From: Calycina herbarum
Lineage: Eukaryota > Ascomycota > Leotiomycetes > Helotiales > Pezizellaceae
DNA length: 64,000 bases
Assembly: GCA_001414485.1 (NCBI GenBank)
Contig: LLEY01000074.1
Span: forward strand, 186,001 to 250,000
Direction: 5' to 3'
Shown: piece after piece, positions 55,913 to 64,000 of the stretch
How positions within the stretch are numbered: position 1 is the first letter of the stretch
Layout of the letters: every line of letters begins with the position of its first letter
Notes under the pieces: model-generated
Databases searched by the model: none
What the model saw: the letters and a program-made list of their open reading frames with translations, nothing else
What the model was told of the DNA's origin: nothing
Program-made: the position numbers and the translations under genes

Positions 55913-57314
55913 AGTGTTTTGGCCTTCAAATTTCTTGAAATGTATATCTACTTGGATATCAATGCGTTTCATAGCTGTTCAATAAAAACTTCATTTGATT
56001 TGCGTTTGACGAGAAACATATACAAAGAGATCCCTCCCAAGTTCCAGATTGTTTGTAAATTGTGTACCTAAAAGTGAGATCCCTTCCACTCTTGAAAGAC
56101 TTGATACGAACATGTACTCCGGAACGGATAACCATCTACCAAAGTAGTATTTTAAACGAGGGCCTGTACCACAAGAATGTCAATATCACCATTTGAACCA
56201 ACATTCCAAGCAATTGAACCTCAAAAACTTAAAATTCCCACTGCTGGTCGCACGTTTGGGCCTTGCCTCTTCAACCAAAGAAGGGACACGTCCTCTTATG
56301 CGTCTCGATTGCATGGGGGAATGGGTTTATTAGCTAATAGCAATTTAGCATTAACCCCATAGAGGTACGTAAGAGAGCTGGACATTGCTCTGCTTACACT
56401 TGAATTCCCTTGCATTGTGCGAAACAACCTAGGGTAATGAAAAGAGTATTTAGGACAACCAAGAAGGCGAGTTCCTCATTCTTCTACTTGTTCTCGTACA
56501 ATAACTTTCATTACTCTAGACTGTTTCGCACAGTCGAGGTTCAAAACGCAGTTGGTGTGCTCAGAGCAATTCCCAGCTCTCTTACACACACTAAATTTAT
56601 TAGTTCCAATGGGAAATGGGGTAAAACTGTTTACTTTTCGTGTACTTGTTTCTGAGACGTCTGAGAAGTGGAAGAATTGATGACATTCTCTTCCTTGGAG
56701 GAAAATATGAAGTAATGGTGCTGGTGCTCGTCGGCTTAGTGCTTATTCATATACTGAGCAGTGAGTTGTGAATCAGTGGTTCATCATTTATTACCGTTTT
56801 CTTTTACCTCCCCTCCTCGCTAGACCTTGGCGAGGAGGCTAGGAAAACCAAAAATCATTTTTCAAGAGCCCAGTCACTAGTTTAACGAGTAGAGGCTCGA
56901 AGTAAAAATGCAAGAAAATGGAAGAAAACAAAAGCACAGAAGAGTAATAGAGATGGGGAAAATCTTCCCCCAGAAAGGACAACCAACCCAAAAAGAAAAC
57001 CAAGTCGCATCTAGTATACACCCGAATCAGGATATATGATACCATTACTCAGCGTGACAGAAGGGCTTATAACAAACATTCTTTATTTATTCCACATCCT
57101 ATCATCGTAGGCAAAGAATGACTAAAATCTATGCCCACACATCACTCATCAACCAAACCATCATCATCACATGCATGATCCACTCCCATCAATCATAATA
57201 GAAGAACGAACCACCCTGCCATCTAACTATGTACCTCCCAGCCCTTTAGATATCGCCCATCCCAACCCCTCGGAACGCCTGCAATGAATTGAAATGAGAG
57301 TTTATCTTCAATGC
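55913..57314. other. intergenic between the NLR relic and CK2 beta
   Basis: Contains one short foldback element (56416-56532). Frames at 56177-56655 lack domains. The right end is the 3' flank of the kinase subunit gene. Confidence 0.5.
56416..56532. mobile_element. short foldback element, family B
   Basis: 117 bp with 27-bp inverted ends: left TGTGCGAAACAACCTAGGGT..., right the complement of TGTGCGAAACAGTCTAGAGT.... About 23 of 27 positions match. Interior AT-rich and non-coding. Unrelated to family A. Confidence 0.65.
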
Positions 57315-58390
57315 TCAAGGCCCTGGGCCATATTCCCCATTTGCTTCAATTGACATTGGACTACCATTATTAGGCCGATGAACTTTTCGCTGGGCTCCCA
57401 ATGCCGATCTTGGTTGTGTACGTACCCCGTTGTGTTCCAAGTCATCCTCACTTTCTTCCGCCGTACCATAGATCGAAGCTTCGTCCAGCTCCCGAATATC
57501 CAGCGGTCGATTCCTTAGCCATTTCATCCTTGGCCCACTTCTTGCGCGTTCCGACACCTTAAAGCCGAAGATTTTGGGCTCGTACACCTTGCCTCTGCCA
57601 AGCCCAGGTCCCAAGTTTTGTACATTCATGCCATTTATCTTTTCCTTATCTTCATCACCACCTGATGTGGAACCCCGAGATCCGTGACCAATAGTGTCTG
57701 CGCCCTTTTTGCTGATGTCGTAGTCTGGGAATGTGAGTAAAAATAAAGCTCCAAAGGTTCGACCGAAGAACGCGCCATCAACTGTTTGAAACCGGGAGTT
57801 GGGTGGGACATAGACATCCAAGCAAGAAGGGCAGAAAAGCTTTACTGTGTCTTCGCCTGGAACGTCGGAAAGGCCAACGGGTAAGGTGCGCACGCCTTCG
57901 CAGAATGTTCGAGGACAGACGCCAAAGTGCCCCAGCTCGTACTTTTCAGACATTTGTTGTATGCCAGCGCGCGAACAGATAAAACGCTGGTGAATGAGGC
58001 CGTAGAGCATCTCGGCAGAGGATTCGATAATCGATAAGTCGGAAGCCATCCGGTGATGTCTTCGCTCGACGGTGGCTCTGCGATTTGTGCGGTCTTCCCC
58101 TTCGATAGACTCGTCTCCTTCGTCTTCTTCATCATCCTCCTCCTCATCTTCTTCGTCCTCCGGTTCGACGTCCAAGATCATCTAGAGTAGGCGTCAGCGT
58201 GCGGACAGGGGAAATTATTCTTAGACCTCACTTCTAGTGCCTCCTTGTACATGGCAACCTGTGTCTGTAGCCCTGTTAAGTTGAAATCATCTTCTATGAA
58301 GTCCTCTGATATCTCTGCAAAATATTCGTGGCCGAGTAACGAACAAAATGAGGAGATCCAAGACTCGGGCGTGCCAGAGGAGGAAGACAT
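57315..58390 (-). CDS. CKB1: casein kinase II regulatory (beta) subunit
   Basis: Two exons (58390-58232, 58181-57315) give 341 aa. MSSSSGTPESWISSFCSLLGHEYFAEI is the canonical CK2 beta start (WIxxFCxxxGHEFF type). The acidic insert (DEEDEEEDDEEDEGDE) fits the acidic loop that receives phosphate. The zinc ribbon is CPRTFC and CPSC (FGVCPRTFC...KLFCPSCLDVY). The C-terminal extension of about 100 residues beyond YGP-type core is Gly/Ser/Arg-rich, as in other filamentous fungi. Known role: dimeric regulatory subunit of CK2 in nucleus and cytosol. The ATG at 58390 is preferred over an upstream in-frame Met because it places the conserved core at residue 11. Confidence 0.92.
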
Positions 58391-59848
58391 CCTAAGAGTG
58401 TGTATTTGGGTGATAAAATCAAGCTTCACAGGATTGATTTGCGGGAGCCTTTTCGAGGTCTGGGATTGCGCGACCCTGTGATCCAATCCAACCTTATGTT
58501 GTCGCAATCGCGATCCAAAGACGGTGGGGCTATTGGTGTTTGTTCAGATCAGATTTCGTGGTAATGGAGAGTTGTTTTTATTTTGAATGAGGGGTCGTTC
58601 GAAAGTGGAAACAGGCCTATAGTGGCCCTGGCGGAGGGAGAAGTCTCGTTGTCTATTACTAGTCAGCTACTATTTCAAGATAATAACCTACCAAGGTGAG
58701 CCTACAATGAAAGGTGATGGATGGTGCAATCTGGGTGAGAAGGTTTGCAGAGAGGGGCTTCACTGCGGGCGCTTCTTGTGACGTGTCTGAGGGCAGCTAT
58801 GTTTGCTGCAGAGATCTGCGTGCGCTGCGAAGTCGCAAGGGGAGAGGAACAGAGTCGTGAGGGAGGTGGAGTTTGATTTAAGAGTGAAGCTTCGGAAGGG
58901 TTCTTGTGCTGGCCTTGGGCCTGCCTGTGTTGTTGGTGGCTAAGGTTGACTTGGATTTGCGCGTGGCAGGCTGCGGGCCAAGCCGTAGTAGAGCCGGGGT
59001 AGTATTATCCCGTGATTGGCCCCCCTTCACTAAGTGAAGGGAAAAGTAAAGTCAAATACGCTTGTCTATTTCAGAAAGAAACAATGAAATAATGAGCCCA
59101 AAAGTCGCTTACGAAACCATTATTTACTAAAAAATCGTCTGGACATTTATTGACAATGTCTGTCTACTGCCGCACTACGATCAGCGTAGGGTTTAAGTAA
59201 TCTCCCATTTACAAACTTGACCTTTGTCGAAAATCTGTACAGAGGTATTTATTATATTTACATGAACTATATTGGCCAACTACTTCTTATTCTAGAATCT
59301 ATTTAGTATAATTTAATATTCATCCTAAATATTGGAACACGTAAGTATAGGGTGCACTGAGAACATAAAATCATGAGAATGAAATAGTATGAAATTCATA
59401 AAATGAGAGTGGTATTGACTCTAAGAAATAAATGAAGCTTAAAAGTGCCAGAGCCCAAGATTTGAAGAAGTAAAAAGTCGTTAAGCTGGTAACAAAAGAA
59501 AATAAGAAGAAAAAAGCCAACAATAGCAGAATACGAAAATTCCATGATTGCCCAAAAAGTAAAGAAGCCCAAAATCAAAGAGTGCAGTTACCAAAAGAAG
59601 AAGAAATAAAAGACCAAAAGACAGAAGAGAAGATATGAAAGATAAGAAATGAAAGTTAAAGAACACAATACAAAGGTATATCAGAAACAAAACATAAACA
59701 AGAACTTCTAAACGAGCGTCCTCTGAAACCAAATAAATTCATGCAATGAGTGAATATCCCAAGCCAATAAAGAAAAAAATAGAAGAGAAAAAATAGAAGA
59801 AATTTAGTCGCACGTACCCTCGCTAATGGCGCTCATCATCTTGGGATA
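58391..59848. other. intergenic region, no gene seen
   Basis: Promoter of CK2 beta on the left and 3' flank of the Zn2Cys6 gene on the right. The stretch 59100-59800 is A-rich and has no open frame of note. No repeats recognised. Confidence 0.5.
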
Positions 59849-62757
59849 TCACCAGGCGATAACGGTCTCTCTCTCATCCCTCGTTCCATCACCATTTAAC
59901 AAGGCTTTCTCGCATCGAACCTTGATATATCGATCGGCGATGTGGTAATCGACAAGTGTTAATCGAACTCGGTTTTCTTCCGGCATAACCCAGTGTGTGT
60001 TCTGGCTTGCTCGTGATCCTGCTCTTGATCTTTGAGTTTGCATACCAAGAAACATCCCAGTTTGTCCGGGATCTAAGTATTCGTTGACTCCCATTGTGTC
60101 CATTCTATCGGGGGTGTTTGATATTTCGCTTCCAAACTCCCATTGACCTTGTAGATTCGAACCGGAATTAGGATCCATAAATTGGTATTGGTCGGCAGAC
60201 ATTCTTTGCGTTTCGGGGACCCTCGCCATATGTGGTCCAAGTTGGGGAAGAGAAAGTCCCTCCTCTTCCCACGCTGTGACCCAGCGACTAATTCGTGCGC
60301 TCAAAACAGCATCCCACATCCCTTCTTGTCTTGGATTCGAGAATAAAAGATCCAATGCTTCACGTCTAACCACTGGATCTCGACATTTGGTGGCGGTAAA
60401 GTGAAGTGCAGGAATAATTCCAGCATCGAGACTGAATCGTGGCATTCGTGGTAGTTGGGTCAATTCTCGCGAAACCGTTAACAACCCGCATGTACTGACA
60501 ATATATTTAAACTCCGGGAGGAAAGAATCGTAAACCATTTCTGAGTCTTCTGGCACGATAGCTAAAACAATGGCTGTACATTTCTGATACAGGGAGATGA
60601 CAAGAGCAGCGGGATTCACGACCGTGCCATCAAGCTGAATTGCTCCATCGAGAAATGGTCGAAAAGCGGAATCAAAAGCGGCCAATTGATGTCTCCAGAA
60701 TATGACTTGATTGTCAATATAGTTTTGAGAGTCGGTTGTCTCTGGTGCAAAGTTTCGGTTGAAGAGAACACGGCGATAAAACTGCAAAGCTCGATCCATG
60801 AGATGATCCCAGCAGCGGTGCGCTATGTGGAAGTTTGTGAACGAATTTGGGATTGGAATGTGGTGAACATGTTGCACGTCCCAAATCAACGGAGGAATAG
60901 AGGGTGCAATCCCAAAGAAGAGACCATGCCCATCAAGACGCACGAAGGTCTGCACCAAAATATCTTCGAGTACGAGGTCATTCTGCAAAAGTGGCGGGCT
61001 AGGGTCTCGCGAGAATATTGGTCTCTGCGTACTAGAGGAAGGCATTTGAGCTGAAGGGAGCGAGAATGAAGGAGATCGAGAAGGGGTAGTTCCTAAGATG
61101 GGTGACGAGGTCACTGAAGCCGATCGACTAGAAGCCAGATTTTCGTTGCTTTGACTTGACCATCGCCAATTGGGACTGGGCGCATTACTAGGTAAAGCGT
61201 TCAAATAATCCTTTGGTGAGTAATTGAGATTCTCATGACTGAGGCGCAATCCAGCTCTTGAAGAACCATACAACATCTCTTCAGAATATGGATGCGAAAT
61301 CCCGAGCCCAAAAGAGCTGCTAAAATCCGGAGAAGGTGCTTGAATGCCAATTTCAGGTTGTGGAATGCTCTCCGCCTCAAGATATTCCTGAATGTGTGCG
61401 GTTATAGGTGATTCGTTTGCAAAGCCTCCGCTATTTAATTGATTCTGGAGGATTGGCGGAAGTGGTACTGGGTATGTGGAAGCCCTGCGGAGGTTGGTTG
61501 GAGATTGTCGAGTCGGAGAAAGCATTGTTGGATTTCCACCATAGTAACTTTTCAACATTTTGAGCCCTCCGTAGGTTTGCTGAATACAAGAGACGTAGCT
61601 CCCTTGAAAAATTTCAAAACAGATGAAGAGCAGACAAGTTATGAGCGCATTCCTCAATTGTGGTGATCCTGATGAGGAGATATATTGTTTCAATGCTTGG
61701 ATTGCCTTGAGATGCTGCAGAACCGCCTGTTCGTGGTGTTTCTGGTCGACTGTCTGTATTATGTTGACCTTGAGATTTGGAGGAGGGGCATTATCCAAGC
61801 TTTTTGTGAGAGCACCGAGAGCTATCACCGCGTGCCGAACAGCGCTCAGATTATGACTTTCCTGCAGAACAAGTCGGGTCCAGAAATGGCTGCTGGGAGT
61901 ACCATCGAAAAATCCAGAAAGAGCATGAACAGTTCTCTCGGAAAACACTTGAAAGTAGCGACTCTCGTCTTCTGTGTCATGAACAGAAACGCTGGGATTA
62001 TACATTCCAATTGAAGGGGTTCGAGGTCGAATATTGCTTAGGGCCCGGTTCTGTGTTTGCTCAGGGAGATAGCCGTCGCATTTGCGACCAAACTTCTGGC
62101 ACCTAATATTCCATTATGAGCCCTCAAAAACTATTTTTCTTGATAAAAGTCACGTACCTAATACATTCTGGCTTGGTTTCATCACACTTGACCCTGCGAG
62201 TCTATGAAATGTGTTAGTCTTGCTAAAGTCGTCTCAAAATGAGGTGCTGTTCTCGATAGTCGCTAAACCCGCAAGATATTCCCATTTCTCGAAGAAAACA
62301 TTGACGAGGATATGTTCCCGAAAAGCAGACCTGAAGAAGGAAAAGAACACACCAGGTGCACGCCAATTCTTTGAAGTTTGGGGTTGAAAAAATGATGACC
62401 TACCTTGCAAGTGATACATCCAGACTTGACTTTGGGCTTGCTAGCACGACCCCTCTTCCCAGGTTTTCCTTCACGTTCAACAGATGGTCGACGATATAGC
62501 TCGGTCGGTGTTTGTTGACTTGGGGATAAATATGGAGAAGGTGATTTTGGGGCTTTTGGTTGATCCATTGGAATAGATTTCGATGCAAGTGTTGAGAGAC
62601 GACAAAGGAGTTGTGGGGTGATGATATGCGAAATGGATAAGCTGGGAGGCAATACTCGGGACAAGGGCGTACAAGTGCCGGAAGAGTTGCTTGAATGTGA
62701 CCTGCTTGTTGATGATGCTGCAACTGATATCGAACCCAAGAAATTTGAGGAATCCAT
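59849..62757 (-). CDS. Zn2Cys6 transcription factor with fungal-specific regulatory domain
   Basis: Three exons (62757-62404, 62201-62158, 62102-59849) give 883 aa. The zinc cluster is assembled across both splice sites: SGCITCK | TRRVKCDETKPECIR | CQKFGRKCDGY, with all six cysteines in the CX2CX6CX5-6CX2CX6C arrangement. It is preceded by a Ser/Pro-rich N-terminus and a basic KRGRASKPKVK stretch. From about residue 165 the middle-homology type domain runs: YFQVFSERTVHALSGFFD, HAVIALGALTKSL, LITCLLFICFEIFQGS. A Ser-rich linker (about 300-440) separates it from a C-terminal helical part. Known role: DNA-binding activator of pathway genes in the nucleus; targets unknown. The start at 62757 is one of several possible Met codons. 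Confidence 0.9.
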
Positions 62758-64000
62758 ATTGTAATAAATAATCGAAACTTGTCGATATTTCTGATGGTAT
62801 ATCAAAAAGTCTGGCGTTGAAATGAAAGAAGTCCAGTCGAACGGCGCCCCCGAAAGAAAAAGCCTTGTGGACTCTCCACAAAAGGCTATGTAGGTACCTG
62901 AGCCCTGTATCGATCATTATCCAGTAGAGTACGATGATAGTAATGGGTCTGTTCGCTCGGGTAACAAGGGTAGACAAGACACCTAGCAGCCTCATTATCG
63001 TAGACATGAAATACAAGGCCACTGTTAGCAGTATTTGGCAGGTGAGCGCTACTCCGTATTTACCATGGGACCTTCGAGTTGCTGGGGTTGCTGAGCATCT
63101 CCCATGTAATTTACCATGTGGGTGTTGGTACCGGCGTCCCTGGAGCAAATCACTGGCCGCGGGGAGAAAAATATCCCTGAACCAAGTGTGGCACTCCTCC
63201 CAGGGAAAGGGGGAGGAGTGGCTGAGGAAGCCAAACCTCGACTAATGTCCTTGTCAGAACCGCCTCAGACATGAAAGAGGCGCCTAGAAGGGAATTCGAC
63301 GAGGGTTTGCCTCGAGCCACAGTTCAACCCAGCATGGAACCCCCATCAGATCAGCCCTGTGGTTTCAATGTAGCGTCTTGGCCGCTGACGGATGCTCCAT
63401 TCCTTGTGAATTATTTTCCACGGACCCCAAAAACGGAGAAATCAGCACAATACATATGGATAGCGTTATCTGGAGAAAAGTGGGACAGCCACAGTGAGCA
63501 CACTTGTCATGACATACCCGTTTCTGTCTGACGACCTGAACGTATATCGCAGAAATAGTCCATTGTGCTGTTGAGAACTCATGATACTCCGTATCCGTAT
63601 GAATCATAGAGAACTGCATAATGCTCGTATGAATTGAAGGCAAAGTGATTTCTCAATTGCTAGTGGTTGGTGACGGTGAGGGGTGATGTCTGCGGGCTGC
63701 AGAGGAGCGGCGACGTCTCTCGCTTCTGTCCAGGGGTAAGGAAAAACTCGTTTGGATTGGTTAAAAGTACGACGCCTTGGTTGGGATTTCTCGCTTACTC
63801 CACAAGGAGGCACAAGAGGACAAAAGCGGCACCGCTTGCGAATGTTTTGCATATGTAGCATTAGTAAGGAAGGCGGAACCTAACTTGGAACCGAGTCACC
63901 AACAGACATTGCCCTAGTTGCACCATGAATCGATGCAGATGGGATGATGGTAACCTCTCTAGCAAATACGGATTACTTTGTACAATGTTTGGATTTTAGA
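62758..64000. other. intergenic to window edge, no gene seen
   Basis: Upstream of the Zn2Cys6 gene. Frames at 62934-63861 on both strands have no domain or splice support. A short inverted GGAGTGGC/CTCCTCCC region near 63188-63222 can fold weakly. Confidence 0.45.

Noticed and set aside
1..64000. CRISPR arrays, rRNA genes, tRNA genes
   Set aside because: No regularly spaced identical repeats and no rRNA or convincing tRNA motifs were found; CRISPR would not be expected in a fungus.

Overview
The window is a piece of a filamentous ascomycete (Pezizomycotina) chromosome. Genes carry short spliceosomal introns of about 41-70 nt with GTATGT/GTAAGT donors and CTAAC/CTGAC-type branch sites. Families typical of that group are present: a Zn2Cys6 regulator, a copper-fist regulator, MFS pumps and the WD40 tail of a fungal NLR. 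Moderate GC content, AT-rich islands and many short inverted-repeat elements would suit a Leotiomycete (Botrytis/Sclerotinia-like), but that placement is inference. All gene models below were spliced by eye; reading-frame closure was checked exon by exon for the intact genes.

Layout: 1-2.9 kb is gene-poor with a foldback element. 2.9-5.2 kb holds an MFS drug/polyamine pump (-). 6.1-7.0 kb is a membrane-anchored glutaredoxin (-). 8.4-11.2 kb is a long alpha/beta hydrolase (-). 12.8-14.0 kb is a sterol-desaturase-family gene (+) that appears to use a 4-nt microexon. 14.3-15.3 kb is the Dpb4 histone-fold subunit (+). 16.2-17.9 kb is a second MFS carrier (-), divergent from an M20 amidohydrolase (+, 18.9-20.7 kb). 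21.1-24.5 kb is repeat-rich and contains a decayed receptor-L-domain cell-wall protein. 25.7-26.7 kb is a JmjC-type dioxygenase (-) and 27.5-29.4 kb a copper-fist regulator (-). 31.3-32.5 kb is an Efm7-type methyltransferase (+), 32.9-33.6 kb a dead amino-acid permease, 34.3-34.8 kb a small orphan (+), 35.6-36.9 kb a GNAT acetyltransferase (+) with a foldback element inside an intron. 38.0-40.4 kb is a conserved fungal gene of unknown function (+), 40.7-41.4 kb prefoldin subunit 5 (-), 42.0-42.7 kb an orphan (-). 43.5-44.6 kb carries three foldback structures.

44.8-46.7 kb is a patatin-like lipase homologue lacking both catalytic residues. 47.6-49.1 kb is a frameshifted membrane protein. 49.9-53.5 kb is the standout: one open gene of 1145 codons fusing a SAM methyltransferase, a berberine-bridge-type FAD oxidase, a P-loop (phosphomevalonate-kinase-like) kinase and an APRT-like phosphoribosyltransferase. 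53.8-54.6 kb is a foldback element split by AT-rich DNA, abutting a decayed NLR WD40 tail (54.6-55.9 kb). 57.3-58.4 kb is casein kinase II beta (-), and 59.8-62.8 kb a Zn2Cys6 regulator (-). The last 1.2 kb shows no gene.

Functionally the window mixes housekeeping genes (DPB4, prefoldin, CK2 beta, EFM7, glutaredoxin) with accessory loci (pumps, the four-domain fusion, NLR and permease relics). The accessory loci coincide with the repeat-rich stretches.
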